Part shown: positions 18,293 through 26,783 of the stretch, one piece after another
Layout: each line of letters starts with the position of its first letter
How positions within the stretch are numbered: position 1 is the stretch's first letter
Source: an uncultured Alphaproteobacteria bacterium
Lineage (GTDB): Bacteria; Pseudomonadota; Alphaproteobacteria; CAAHEQ01; UBA3637
Direction of reading: 5' to 3'
Assembly: GCA_944392795.1 (NCBI GenBank)
Contig: CALXXX010000012.1
Location: 1-60,225, forward strand
DNA length: 60,225 nt
Notes under the pieces: generated by a model
Told to the model about the DNA's origin: nothing
What the model saw: only the letters and a program-made list of their open reading frames with translations
Database searches by the model: none
Position numbers and translations under genes: made by a program

Positions 18293-20455
18293 CTATTCCT
18301 CCAGCTCATAAATTTCTTCCTGAAGTGAGTTAGCCAAACTATCCAAATCTGTATTTTCACGCTGGGCAACAATCCAATAAGGGACAAAAGGAGCGCGCGG
18401 TAAAGAGCACTTTTTGCGCATTCCTTTATCTAAATACCATCGTGGAGAATCTGCCAAAATCGGACGATTTAAGAAGCCCTGCATAATCACATACTGTTTC
18501 AACATATCCAAACTCATCATTTCAGAAGCTCCAACCACTTGTGTTGCTTGTAATTGTTTTGAAACATTCGCTGACAACTTTGGATTAAATCCAAATGATT
18601 CTTGTTGTGAAACACTTGCCGTTTGAATTGTCTTTGTCCCAATCATTTTCGAAAAACGTTCAGCAGTTTGTTCATTATTCTGAGCCAAAATCACTTTAGC
18701 CGCTGTCGTTGTAATAATTGTTTCCAAATCATCTTTACCATATTGACCGGAAATTTGTCCCAAATCCTGTCCAATCAGCAAATAAGAAACCTTCTGTCCA
18801 CGACCGACAGCCGGACCATCTTTGACCGCAGCCAATTTTGGCATTTGAGGAAATTCATCCAAAACAAATAAAACAGGGAATGGACCTGACTTAATTCCAT
18901 CTGTCCCTACAAAATTAGGTGGATTAGCAATCAAGAAAGAACTCATCAACTCAATAAAAATACCCGTAATAACCGAAAGAGCTCGAGCATCTACTTGGTT
19001 AACCGATAAATAAACGGAAATAGGTTTCATTTCTCCGGTAATCGGATCTTTCATTCCTCTTAAGTCACGGAAAGTAAAGTCAGAAAAGCGTGTCCGAGAA
19101 CGAACGGCAGAGTTTTTAAACACACCAATACCCGTTAAAGCTGTTGATAAAATAGAACCACGTTCTTTATCCGGCGTACTGGCCAATTGGTTCATTTCCA
19201 ACATAGCGCGCTGAGAATAATGGAAACGAGAACATTCATTTACGGCAAAATCCAACACGTCTCTCATCGGATCAGCCAAAGCCGCCATTTGATCACCAGC
19301 ATCGGCACGACGTTTAATGTCCGCCGCAATTTTCATCTGCGTATCATTTAACCAGTCCAAAATCATAGCAATACATGGCTCTGCACCATGCCAATACTCC
19401 GGCAATCCTTCCCAAGTACCAATGGGCGCATAGCTATCATAAGTTAAATTTCCTTGTTGCAAAGCATCTAAGGCAGACCGAGCACTCATATCCGGCATAT
19501 CTGCATAATAAGTCGCCAAGACTTTTGCATCTTCTGCATCAAAACTTCCTTCCATTAAGCGAGCGACAAAGTAATCATTTGCTCGTGCGCGTTCACATTT
19601 ACTGGAAATAAAATGTAAGAAACCGGACATCGCGTTTCGACCGGTCTTTGACCAGTGAGGATCTGCACCGCCCTTTGGTTCTTCTACGATAACCGCAACC
19701 ATACTATCAATATACATATCACGTGCCGGACCAGCTGGTGGCAAACAGCTGGCTGATAAAGGATTCCAAGAAGGATAAAATTCTCCTTTTTCTGGATTAT
19801 CTTCCGCACCCCAGTTAATAATAAAAACAGGTCCTTGAGTTGCTCGATAGCCTGAGGTATTAAAACATAGTTCAGGCTTTGGGTCATTCACAATAATACT
19901 CATCCCCGGTGACTCTAAAATAGTCGGTATCACAACCCCCACAGTTTTACCAGTTCCAGGAGGTGCAACAACTAAAGCAGAAAGTGTTTCCGGCATTTTC
20001 AGTAATTTGCCCTTAAACCGCCCCAACACAATAACAAAGCCATTAAATAACTTCATTTTTTTGACATCACTATAGGTCGCAAGCCGACCTCCGCCAAAAG
20101 TTTTCAACATAAAGTCATTTGGATTCAAAATAGCCGCAATAACAAAAATTGCCACACCGATAATCCATGGCAAGATCAAGATAAAAACGCGCATATAAAG
20201 GCCAAGCCGCAAACTTTTCGAGATTCCTAAGCTATATTGTGAAAATAGAAACTTTGGATTCTTAACAGACTCTACAAAAAAGTTAATTGAAGCAGCCAAT
20301 GATTGACGACTCAGACCATTCTCAATAATATTATTAACCGGAATAATCAAGAAAAACAAAATAATTGCCGTAACAATGCCGATAAAAGCCCAAACAACTA
20401 AAAATGATACTGCCTTATCGCGATCGGCATATTCTGAAGCACGCTGAAAAACCAT
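18293..20455 (-). CDS. VirD4/TraG-family type IV coupling ATPase
   Basis: Hexameric inner-membrane ATPase that selects substrates for type IV secretion. 720 aa with two N-terminal membrane helices (about 17-39 and 87-110), Walker A APPGTGKT (164-171), Walker B VLFVLDEF (528-535) and the family motif GRGQKVSYLLIGQD (551-564). The segment ILNPNDFMLKTFGGGRLAT before the ATPase core matches the VirD4 linker. It starts 4 bp after the 369-aa membrane gene. No VirB1-B11, relaxase or TraA-like gene is in the window, so it either serves a system elsewhere or works on its own. Insertions between the Walker motifs make it longer than Rickettsia-type VirD4. Confidence 0.9.
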   Translation of the reverse strand: MVFQRASEYADRDKAVSFLVVWAFIGIVTAIILFFLIIPVNNIIENGLSRQSLAASINFFVESVKNPKFLFSQYSLGISKSLRLGLYMRVFILILPWIIGVAIFVIAAILNPNDFMLKTFGGGRLATYSDVKKMKLFNGFVIVLGRFKGKLLKMPETLSALVVAPPGTGKTVGVVIPTILESPGMSIIVNDPKPELCFNTSGYRATQGPVFIINWGAEDNPEKGEFYPSWNPLSASCLPPAGPARDMYIDSMVAVIVEEPKGGADPHWSKTGRNAMSGFLHFISSKCERARANDYFVARLMEGSFDAEDAKVLATYYADMPDMSARSALDALQQGNLTYDSYAPIGTWEGLPEYWHGAEPCIAMILDWLNDTQMKIAADIKRRADAGDQMAALADPMRDVLDFAVNECSRFHYSQRAMLEMNQLASTPDKERGSILSTALTGIGVFKNSAVRSRTRFSDFTFRDLRGMKDPITGEMKPISVYLSVNQVDARALSVITGIFIELMSSFLIANPPNFVGTDGIKSGPFPVLFVLDEFPQMPKLAAVKDGPAVGRGQKVSYLLIGQDLGQISGQYGKDDLETIITTTAAKVILAQNNEQTAERFSKMIGTKTIQTASVSQQESFGFNPKLSANVSKQLQATQVVGASEMMSLDMLKQYVIMQGFLNRPILADSPRWYLDKGMRKKCSLPRAPFVPYWIVAQRENTDLDSLANSLQEEIYELEE

Positions 20456-20459
20456 CCCC

Positions 20460-21569
20460 TTACTCCCCTTTTCCTAAAGCTGTTTCAACAGAAGCAAAAA
20501 CATCTTCTGACATTGGTTCAACATTTGTCGGAAAAGCATCTGTAAAAGAGGGTAATTCTTCAGGCATCCCAACATCTGTCCGAGCAACAGTCACATTCAT
20601 TTCTTTCCATACATCTTTCATATCTTCAGCGTTAATAATATTTCCTTTTGTTTTAACCAGTAAAATATGAGATGTTAAAGAAATACCTTCCTTCTCCAGA
20701 GTTGTCTTTAACCTATCTGCGGCACGGCGCAAAACCGTTAACGGAGAAACACGATGTGAACTCTCTGAGAACCATAGAGGATCCTCATCATTAAAGCGTT
20801 CTTCATCAGCCAACCAATCTCCTGGCTCATTATCCAACAAAACCAAATAGGCATCTTTTTGTCCAAAAGCGACATAATCAATTACATCTTCGCCCAAATG
20901 AACACCCTTTTGAACGTGCGCTCCGGATTTTCTTATAATTGCTTCTAAATCTTCATGCAAAGGCTCAATCGTAGGCTCAACAGACAGAGGTTGTTCCTCG
21001 CCTGAGAAACTGCTTGCAGCCGAAAACGGTGAAGAAGTTGATAAATCTTCTGGAAGTTCTCTGTGCGAGAAATGAGGTGTCTCCTCTGAAAAACGACGAC
21101 GACTTTCGTCCATAAAAAAGCCGGGCTCCTGCCCATCAGATGCGGAAACAGCTGTTTGAATTGTATCTATCGTTGAGGCCAAAGGTTTCGGACGTATTTC
21201 TTTATATGATTTTTTCTTACGAACCCGAATTTTTTTGCTCTGTTTTTGCAGTTTTTTTGTTTTCTTCTGATAAATCCAATCCCAGAACAATTTTTCTATA
21301 AGTTGAGTATAATTAATAGAGGCAAAAAAGAAAAAACCCATCAACCAAACAGGAATAGCAAAAAATAAGCTCAGAACGAAAATCCAATAATAGCTTCCCT
21401 GAATAACCCAACCGCCATACCACCATTGTTGGAAAATATACTGCCAATGATAGCCAAGAAGAATATCAAAGTCCCAATTTGTTAATAAAAACCAATGAAA
21501 CCATAAAAAGAATAAAAATGTCCAAAGGGTAAAAATAAACGTCCCACGCAGCAGATTTTTAAAGTTCAT
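20460..21569 (-). CDS. Two-helix membrane protein with NERD-like C-terminal domain
   Basis: A 369-aa protein that leads the coupling-protein operon. Two very aromatic membrane helices (about 6-28 and 55-80) are followed by a Lys/Arg-rich cytosolic stretch (about 95-120), a low-complexity Ser/Glu linker (about 135-210) and a C-terminal domain (about 215-340). That domain has the pattern VIDYVAFGQKDAYLVLLDN, then a later ILLVKTKGNI, which recalls NERD nuclease-related domains, with the catalytic lysine context not clearly kept. The ATG stands 4 bp from nothing upstream and uses AAAGGCTTCAAG as a weak ribosome site. Role as membrane partner of the VirD4-like ATPase is inferred from position and spacing. 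Confidence 0.7.
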   Translation of the reverse strand: MNFKNLLRGTFIFTLWTFLFFLWFHWFLLTNWDFDILLGYHWQYIFQQWWYGGWVIQGSYYWIFVLSLFFAIPVWLMGFFFFASINYTQLIEKLFWDWIYQKKTKKLQKQSKKIRVRKKKSYKEIRPKPLASTIDTIQTAVSASDGQEPGFFMDESRRRFSEETPHFSHRELPEDLSTSSPFSAASSFSGEEQPLSVEPTIEPLHEDLEAIIRKSGAHVQKGVHLGEDVIDYVAFGQKDAYLVLLDNEPGDWLADEERFNDEDPLWFSESSHRVSPLTVLRRAADRLKTTLEKEGISLTSHILLVKTKGNIINAEDMKDVWKEMNVTVARTDVGMPEELPSFTDAFPTNVEPMSEDVFASVETALGKGE

Positions 21570-21601
21570 TCTTGAAGCCTTTCTTTTTTTTATTTTTTGT
21601 C

Positions 21602-21630
21602 ATTATACATAAAATTAGAGAATTTTGCCA
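21602..21630 (-). promoter_or_regulatory. Promoter of the coupling-protein operon
   Basis: A perfect TATAAT (21607-21602 on the minus strand) is preceded at 17 bp by a weak TGGCAA. It lies between the hairpin terminator of the RHH gene and the ATG at 21569, where a promoter is required. Confidence 0.5.
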
Positions 21631-21725
21631 GCACAAAAATCAAAATTCCTTCTTTTTTTCAAAAATGATGACAAAAAATTCTTAAAAAGAAAAATCTTTT
21701 TCCGTGTTCTTCTGTAAATTTACAT

Positions 21726-21758
21726 AAAAATCCCGAGAATGAAAAAACATTCTCGGGA
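21726..21758 (-). terminator. Intrinsic terminator after RHH gene
   Basis: Perfect 11-bp stem TCCCGAGAATG / CATTCTCGGGA with a six-base loop, followed on the minus strand by TTTTT. It separates the RHH gene from the coupling-protein operon. Confidence 0.88.
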
Positions 21759-21769
21759 CCGAAACGACC

Positions 21770-22066
21770 TTATTGAGCACGAACAGCATTTAATACTTGT
21801 TCCACTCGAAAACTCGGAGCAGCTTCAACAACAGGCTTCATATTCACCTCATATTTAGCCAAAGAGCGGCGATAATAGGTCAAAACAAACAACCTTGTCG
21901 CCGAAGATAGACCTGACGACCCTTTTGAATTATCAATCAATGAACATAGTTTATATAGTGAAATATTCTCACGTTTACAAATATCTGATAAAGCCAACCA
22001 AGTTTCTTTATCTAAACGCATACTTGTTCGACGACCATTAACAACCACATTTTTACATAAGAGCAT
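21770..22066 (-). CDS. RHH_4-type ribbon-helix-helix DNA-binding protein
   Basis: A 98-aa protein with a ribbon-helix-helix domain (residues about 5-70). The beta strand KNVVVNGRRTSMRLD is followed by TWLALSDICKRENISLYKL and SSATRLFVLTYYR, the pattern of the RHH_4 family common in alphaproteobacteria. Such proteins bind DNA as dimers and usually repress nearby genes. It stands alone between a terminator and a 139-bp gap containing inverted repeats. Its targets are unknown; the inverted repeat at 22157-22186 is a candidate. Confidence 0.88.
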   Translation of the reverse strand: MLLCKNVVVNGRRTSMRLDKETWLALSDICKRENISLYKLCSLIDNSKGSSGLSSATRLFVLTYYRRSLAKYEVNMKPVVEAAPSFRVEQVLNAVRAQ

Positions 22067-22156
22067 TGTTTTTTCCCCTTTTTTATTATATCTTCAAAAT
22101 AGACGATTACATAACGAATCGATTAAACACACTTATTATAAGAATATTATTTTAAA

Positions 22157-22186
22157 TGTGCAACTTTTATTTGTAATAATTGCACA
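22157..22186. promoter_or_regulatory. Inverted repeat, candidate operator
   Basis: Arms TGTGCAA (22157-22163) and TTGCACA (22180-22186) are perfect inverted copies with a 16-bp AT-rich spacer. They lie between the divergent RHH gene and the J-domain gene. The symmetry suits a dimeric repressor; the RHH protein is the nearest candidate, by position only. Confidence 0.35.
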
Positions 22187-22205
22187 AAAAATGGAAAAAT
22201 GATAG

Positions 22206-22754
22206 ATGAACTTCGTTAAAAAAGAAGCGACACATATGCAAAAAAGGATTTGTGACCACCCTAACTGTCACAAAGAAGGATTATATCGTGCACCCAAAGA
22301 TCGTTCCTTAAAAGAACATTACTGGTTTTGTTTAGAACATGTCCAACAATACAACAAAAACTGGAATTATTATGAAGGACTAGCTCCGGAACAAATCGAA
22401 GAAGAAATTCGCCGCGATACTGTAGGACATCGACCAACCTGGAAAGTCAATGACCTTTATGCCAATCGGCTCAAAGACCCTTTTGATATTTTGGGCTTAG
22501 GTCGTGGAAGACCTCGACCAAGTTCATTTAGTAGCCAACAAAAAGAACAACCTTCTCTTGCAACTATCGAACATTTGGAAGCAATTAAGACATTAAAGCT
22601 AACGCCCCCCATTACTTTAGATAGTTTAAAGAAAAATTATAAAACGCTTGCAAAAAAATATCACCCAGATAAAAACAATGGAGACAAAAGAGCAGAAGAG
22701 ACATTTAAATCTATCACATGTGCTTATCGTATCCTATTAAAAGCTTTAAAATAA
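22206..22754 (+). CDS. J-domain co-chaperone with N-terminal zinc-finger-like region
   Basis: A protein of up to 182 aa. The N-terminal part ([15 protein letters not shown], then YWFCLEHV) has a Cys/His pattern suited to zinc binding. The C-terminal 65 residues are a J domain with KKYHPDKN, so it should stimulate an Hsp70 ATPase. The same architecture is widespread as a single gene in alphaproteobacteria. The start is uncertain: the ATG at 22206 has only a weak upstream GGA, and the ATG at 22236 gives [11 protein letters not shown], closer to how the family usually begins. It ends at a bidirectional terminator shared with trpS. Confidence 0.85.
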   Translation: MNFVKKEATHMQKRICDHPNCHKEGLYRAPKDRSLKEHYWFCLEHVQQYNKNWNYYEGLAPEQIEEEIRRDTVGHRPTWKVNDLYANRLKDPFDILGLGRGRPRPSSFSSQQKEQPSLATIEHLEAIKTLKLTPPITLDSLKKNYKTLAKKYHPDKNNGDKRAEETFKSITCAYRILLKALK

Positions 22755-22776
22755 AAGGCTGCCAAAGCAGCCTTTT
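22753..22776. terminator. Bidirectional terminator between J-domain gene and trpS
   Basis: Perfect stem AAAAGGCTGC / GCAGCCTTTT with loop CAAA, between two convergent genes. The plus-strand stop codon overlaps its A run. Confidence 0.88.
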
Positions 22777-22806
22777 AATCATACGCTTCTTCAAAGTTTG
22801 ATATAT

Positions 22807-23805
22807 TTAATTTCTATTAATCCCAATTTTAGAACGAATAATTTGAATACCTTCCTGAGCAATAGGACGAACTTTCTTTTGACCTTCCGCCAAAATATCA
22901 AACACTGTATCCGGATGAGCTTTCAAATCTTCATAAACAGCCCTGGGTCCTGAAAAATACTCAATAAATTTTTCATACAATTTTTGCTTAGCTTCACCAT
23001 AAGAAATCCCTGAATGAAAAGCTTCTGCAAAAGCTTCTGTTTCTTCCGGTGAGGCTAATTCCTTATAAATTAAATAAATCAAATTTCCCTCTGTGTCTTT
23101 AGGCTCATTTGCTCCCTTACAATCCGTTTTAATGCTGTTGATAATTTTCTTAATCTTATTATCCGGCTCAAACAAAGGTATTGTATTTCCGTAACTCTTA
23201 CTCATCTTACGCCCATCTAAGCCTGGCAAAACAGCAACTTCCTCTTTCACTAAAGCTTCAGGAATTTTAAAAGTTTTTCCGAAAATATGATTAAACTTAA
23301 TTGCTAAATCACGGGTATATTCCAAATGTTGAATCTGATCTTGCCCGACCGGCACATAGTCCGCATTAAACATCAGAATATCCGCCGCCATTAAAACTGG
23401 ATAGTTAAACAAGCCCATGTTAACACCATCATCTTCATCTCGTCCTTCGGCCCTATTCTTATCAACAATAGCCTTATAAGCATGAGCTCGATTCATAAAG
23501 CCTTTTGGGCAAACGCATTGTAAAATCAAAGCCAATTCAAAAATTTCTGGAATATCCGATTGACGATAAAAAAATGTTTTAGACGGATCCAATCCTAACG
23601 CTAAATAAGTCAAGGCAACTTCTAAAACAAGTTCTCGCATTAACTTCTGATCCTGAATAAAGTTGAGCGCATGATAATCCGCAATAAATAAAAAAGATTG
23701 ATAATCGTTATGAGAAGCTAATTCCAAACCAGGCTTTAACATACCCAAATAATTGCCCAAATGAGGACGTCCTGTCGGTTTAATACCAGATAAAAGTGTT
23801 TTCAT
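22807..23805 (-). CDS. trpS: Tryptophanyl-tRNA synthetase
   Basis: Class I aminoacyl-tRNA synthetase that charges tRNA-Trp. 332 aa, normal length, with SGIKPTGRPHLGNYLG containing the HIGH-type motif PHLG (14-17), the GQDQIQH segment (154-160) and KMSKS (200-204). An upstream in-frame ATG at 23817 is part of the TGGAGA ribosome binding site, so the ATG at 23805 is the start. The gene is preceded by a 155-nt leader with a Trp-rich peptide and attenuator stems, suggesting control by charged tRNA-Trp. Confidence 0.96.
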   Translation of the reverse strand: MKTLLSGIKPTGRPHLGNYLGMLKPGLELASHNDYQSFLFIADYHALNFIQDQKLMRELVLEVALTYLALGLDPSKTFFYRQSDIPEIFELALILQCVCPKGFMNRAHAYKAIVDKNRAEGRDEDDGVNMGLFNYPVLMAADILMFNADYVPVGQDQIQHLEYTRDLAIKFNHIFGKTFKIPEALVKEEVAVLPGLDGRKMSKSYGNTIPLFEPDNKIKKIINSIKTDCKGANEPKDTEGNLIYLIYKELASPEETEAFAEAFHSGISYGEAKQKLYEKFIEYFSGPRAVYEDLKAHPDTVFDILAEGQKKVRPIAQEGIQIIRSKIGINRN

Positions 23806-23855
23806 AATTTTCTCCATTTGTTAATTTATTTTTTTTGCCGTCCGGAGAAAGATAT

Positions 23856-23882
23856 AAAAAAAGCCGCCCTTCTTCGGACGAC
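23856..23882 (-). terminator. Attenuator terminator hairpin in trpS leader (stem 3:4)
   Basis: Minus strand: GTCGTCC, loop GAAGAA, GGGCGGC, then seven T. All seven pairs form (two are G-T wobbles). It lies between the leader peptide stop and trpS, so it would stop transcription before the gene. Confidence 0.82.
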
Positions 23883-23949
23883 CCATTTGTTCATGCCAAA
23901 AAGCTCGTCCTATATCGACAAGCACCACCAATTTTTTTGAGCTTTTTGG
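23863..23949 (-). promoter_or_regulatory. Ribosome-mediated Trp attenuator upstream of trpS
   Basis: Four segments on the minus strand make alternative stems. Segment 1 (23949-23939, CCAAAAAGCTC) pairs over 11 bp with segment 2 (23906-23896, GAGCTTTTTGG). Segment 2 also starts with GGACGA (23910-23905), which pairs perfectly with TCGTCC (23881-23876) in segment 3. Segment 3 (GTCGTCC, 23882-23876) pairs with segment 4 (GGGCGGC, 23869-23863) to form the terminator. Segment 1 lies in leader codons 4-7, just before tandem Trp codons 11-12. A ribosome stalled there would cover segment 1, free segment 2, form 2:3 and prevent the terminator. The arrangement matches trp operon attenuators; control of trpS is inferred. 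Confidence 0.8.
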
Positions 23950-23960
23950 AATAAAAACAT
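23910..23960 (-). CDS. trpS leader peptide with tandem Trp codons
   Basis: A 16-codon reading frame encoding MFLFQKAQKNWWCLSI and ending in TAG. AAGGA stands 6 nt before the ATG. Codons 11 and 12 are TGG TGG; Trp is otherwise rare, so two in 16 is far above chance. The frame begins about 16 nt after the predicted transcription start and is followed directly by the attenuator stems. By analogy with trpL it senses Trp-tRNA level by ribosome stalling. Confidence 0.8.
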   Translation of the reverse strand: MFLFQKAQKNWWCLSI

Positions 23961-23982
23961 TTCTTTTCCTTTCTTTAAGCGA

Positions 23983-24012
23983 ATTTTATCAAACATCTAA
24001 AACAACTGTCAA
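23983..24012 (-). promoter_or_regulatory. trpS leader promoter
   Basis: TTGACA (24012-24007), 18-bp spacer, TAAAAT (23988-23983) on the minus strand. Transcription would start near 23976, upstream of the leader peptide ATG at 23960. Confidence 0.75.
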
Positions 24013-24076
24013 GTTTTTTTTAAGTAAATTATAAAAACAGGCAAGAAAATCATATATTATTTTATCTTTTTTAGTA

Positions 24077-24105
24077 TTGACAAAAAACTCGACAAGATAT
24101 AAAAT
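24077..24105 (+). promoter_or_regulatory. Promoter of ankyrin gene
   Basis: TTGACA (24077-24082), 17-bp spacer, TAAAAT (24100-24105), about 30 bp before the ATG at 24138, with AAAGGAG as ribosome site. Divergent from the trpS promoter. Confidence 0.75.
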
Positions 24106-24137
24106 ACTTTTTTTAAAGATAATAAAGGAGCAAAAAA

Positions 24138-24884
24138 ATGAGCCGAGACTTTGATTTAATCCAAGCTGTTCAACAAAACAAAACAGATGAAGCACTTGAT
24201 TTGATGAGTTATCGTTTCGATCCGATGTTGAGAGACAACGAAAAAGATGAAACTTTGATGATCTTAGCCGCACGTCATATGAATCTGCCTATCATGTGCA
24301 AAATCTATAATGCTGCTCTTGAAAAAGGAACAGAAGAATTACTTGTTAAGTCTCGTACACTAGATGGTTTAACTCCTTTAATGATTGTTGCTCGCGGAAC
24401 AACTCCAGATTTTGAGCGTGCTGAAGAAAGTATGAAAAATATAACTTGCTCTAATATAACTCTCAAAAATGGTGTTTTAAATAATTCCTATATTGAAAAA
24501 GTTATTAACACCATAAATATCCACATGGATGTTTTACGTAAAAGTGCTGCCTGCACTCACTTTTTATTACATGTCGGAGCCGATGTAAATGCTCAGGATA
24601 TCAATGGGGATACACCTGTACATCATGCAGCACGTACCGGCAATATTTATCGTGCTCAAGACGGCATGTTGCAAGGTGCTTTGGCTGTTTTACTGTCTCA
24701 TCCAAAGGTAGATTTATTAAAATCCAATCAAAAAGGAGAAACACCTTTCTATACGGCTTTACATGAACAAAACTCTCTGGCTTTACATGTTATCGGAAAA
24801 ATGATGAAACAATCATGTAAAACAATCGCTCATCACACAGCCAATTTTGTTAATGAAGCTGAACGAGATCATCAAAAAGCTTAA
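24138..24884 (+). CDS. Ankyrin-repeat protein
   Basis: A 248-aa protein with no signal peptide. The clearest ankyrin repeats are GADVNAQDINGDTPVHHAARTG (around residues 148-170) and a following KVDLLKSNQKGETPFYTAL unit; earlier weaker copies include DETLMILAARHMNLPIM and LDGLTPLMIVA. Ankyrin folds bind other proteins; in host-associated bacteria they may be secreted effectors, but this one has no visible export signal. It has its own promoter and ends at a hairpin terminator, so it is a single-gene unit. Confidence 0.85.
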   Translation: MSRDFDLIQAVQQNKTDEALDLMSYRFDPMLRDNEKDETLMILAARHMNLPIMCKIYNAALEKGTEELLVKSRTLDGLTPLMIVARGTTPDFERAEESMKNITCSNITLKNGVLNNSYIEKVINTINIHMDVLRKSAACTHFLLHVGADVNAQDINGDTPVHHAARTGNIYRAQDGMLQGALAVLLSHPKVDLLKSNQKGETPFYTALHEQNSLALHVIGKMMKQSCKTIAHHTANFVNEAERDHQKA

Positions 24885-24893
24885 TCTCCTAAA

Positions 24894-24920
24894 AAAAAGG
24901 CTCGATTTTCGAGCCTTTTT
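24894..24920. terminator. Bidirectional terminator between ankyrin gene and ettA
   Basis: Stem AAAAAGGCTCG / CGAGCCTTTTT with loop ATTTT and T runs on both strands, between convergent genes. Confidence 0.88.
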
Positions 24921-24932
24921 TAATAATCAATT

Positions 24933-26606
24933 TTATCGTGTCAACGGTTTATATTTAATTCGATGAGGTCCAGCCGCTTCTGTTCCTAAACGTCTTTTCT
25001 TATCAGCTTCATATTCTTCATAGTTCCCCTCGAACCAAACAACTTGACTATCTCCCTCAAACGCTAAAATATGCGTTGCCAAGCGATCTAAAAACCATCG
25101 ATCATGCGATGTAATAACGGCGCAACCCGCAAAATCCATCAATGCTTCTTCCAAAGCGCGCAAAGTATCCACATCTAAATCATTCGTCGGTTCATCCAAT
25201 AAAATAACATTAGCACCCTGCTTCAACATCTTTGCCAGATGGACACGATTGCGTTCACCACCGGATAATTGACCTACTTTCTTTTGTTGATCGCCGCCTT
25301 TAAAATTAAACTGTGCGACATAAGAACGTGAAGGAACTTCTCTTTTACCCAAGGTAAGAATATCTTTTCCGTCGGAAATTTCTTGCCATACTGTTTTGTT
25401 AGGATCTAACTCGTCTCGTGTTTGATCCACATATCCAAGTTGAACTGTCTCCCCTATTCTAAATGTTCCGGCATCGGGTTTCTCTTGCCCTGTAATAATT
25501 CTCATCAATGTTGTTTTGCCAGCACCATTCGGACCTATAACTCCGACAATACCTCCGGGAGGCAAACTAAATGTTAAATTTTCAAATAAGAGTTTATCCC
25601 CATACCCTTTTTTCAAATCTTTTGCCTCTATAACAAGATCACCTAAACGCTCAGCTGCCGGAATAATAATACGTGCCGTCGTCGGGGCTTTATCTGAAGC
25701 TTTCTTGACCAGCTCTTCATAAGCGGCAATACGGGCTTTTGACTTCGCTTGACGCGCCTTAGGCGATTGCCGTATCCATTCAAGCTCTTCCTTCATTGTT
25801 CTTTGTCGCGCACTTTCTTCCCGCTCTTCCTGAGCCAGCCGTTTTTCCTTTTGTTCCAGCCAAGAAGAATAATTCCCCTCATACGGAATTCCTTCTCCTC
25901 GATCTAATTCCAGAATCCAACCCGTTACATTATCCAAAAAATACCGATCGTGCGTTACCATAACAATCGTCCCGGGATATTCCTTTAAATGTGTTTGCAA
26001 CCATTCAACAGACTCTGCGTCCAAGTGATTGGTAGGCTCATCCAAAAGCAACAAATCTGGTTTGCTCAGCAATAGGCGGCACAAAGCAACACGACGACGC
26101 TCTCCGCCGGACAACTTTGTCACATCTGCCTCACCCGGAGGACAACGCAAAGCATCCATTGCAATTTCAATCATCCGCTCCAGCTCCCAGCCGTTGCAAG
26201 CATCAATTTTTTCTTGCAATTCCGCTTGCTCTGCCAACAAAGCATCCATATCTGCGTCTGGATCGGCAAATTTCATATTAACTTCTTCAAATCTTTTTAA
26301 TAAGTCTCGAACTTCTCCGACACCATCCATAATGTTTTCCATCACATTTTTAGAAGGATCTAATTGAGGCTCTTGTTCCAAATAACCAACACGAACACCT
26401 TCAGCAGCCCAAGCTTCTCCTCTGAAATCCGTATCAATGCCCGCCATAATTTTAAGCAAAGTTGATTTACCTGCACCATTTGGCCCCAATACGCCAATTT
26501 TTGCTCCCGGATAAAATGAAAGCCAAATATGTTTTAAAACTTCCTTTCCTCCGGGCCAAGTTTTACACAAATCCTTCATTACATAAATATATTGATATGC
26601 TGCCAT
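24933..26606 (-). CDS. ettA: ABC-F translational throttle protein EttA
   Basis: Soluble ABC-F ATPase that binds the ribosomal E site and gates early elongation according to the ATP/ADP ratio. 557 aa with two ABC domains: GPNGAGKST (41-49) with [12 protein letters not shown] and [12 protein letters not shown], then GPNGAGKTT with [13 protein letters not shown] and [11 protein letters not shown]. Between them is the PtIM linker rich in Lys/Glu ([13 protein letters not shown]). The N-terminus [13 protein letters not shown] is typical of EttA (YjjK). No membrane domain. It is a single gene convergent with the ankyrin gene. Confidence 0.95.
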   Translation of the reverse strand: MAAYQYIYVMKDLCKTWPGGKEVLKHIWLSFYPGAKIGVLGPNGAGKSTLLKIMAGIDTDFRGEAWAAEGVRVGYLEQEPQLDPSKNVMENIMDGVGEVRDLLKRFEEVNMKFADPDADMDALLAEQAELQEKIDACNGWELERMIEIAMDALRCPPGEADVTKLSGGERRRVALCRLLLSKPDLLLLDEPTNHLDAESVEWLQTHLKEYPGTIVMVTHDRYFLDNVTGWILELDRGEGIPYEGNYSSWLEQKEKRLAQEEREESARQRTMKEELEWIRQSPKARQAKSKARIAAYEELVKKASDKAPTTARIIIPAAERLGDLVIEAKDLKKGYGDKLLFENLTFSLPPGGIVGVIGPNGAGKTTLMRIITGQEKPDAGTFRIGETVQLGYVDQTRDELDPNKTVWQEISDGKDILTLGKREVPSRSYVAQFNFKGGDQQKKVGQLSGGERNRVHLAKMLKQGANVILLDEPTNDLDVDTLRALEEALMDFAGCAVITSHDRWFLDRLATHILAFEGDSQVVWFEGNYEEYEADKKRRLGTEAAGPHRIKYKPLTR

Positions 26607-26702
26607 ATTGGTTTCCTTTCTTTCTGTATGGCTGTGTTTGTAGCATGTTCTTTTCTTTTTTTCAACTTTTTTACGCTTTCAGATAAAAGCACGAAAAAAA
26701 AG

Positions 26703-26731
26703 TTGATTTTTTCAATTTTTTTCTATATAAT
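26703..26731 (+). promoter_or_regulatory. Promoter of papain-like gene
   Basis: TTGATT (26703-26708), 17-bp spacer, TATAAT (26726-26731), about 50 bp before the ATG at 26784. Confidence 0.7.
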
Positions 26732-26783
26732 TTCATGCATTCATTCATCCGTTTTTATGTAGTTTTGACAAGGGGACACAAGC

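Noticed and set aside
16828-21569. The operon as a Dot/Icm DotL-DotM-DotN coupling complex, because the three sizes (720, 369, 204 aa) are close to theirs and DotN has an HNH-like fold
   Set aside because: The ATPase has VirD4/TraG motifs rather than the DotL pattern, the 369-aa protein does not resemble DotM, and the 204-aa protein lacks the zinc CxxC pairs of DotN. Similar sizes alone are not enough.
23820-23894. A second leader frame (24 codons, starting MNKWVVRRR) across the terminator hairpin
   Set aside because: No ribosome binding site, only one Trp codon, and it runs through the terminator stems. The tandem-Trp frame upstream explains the region better.
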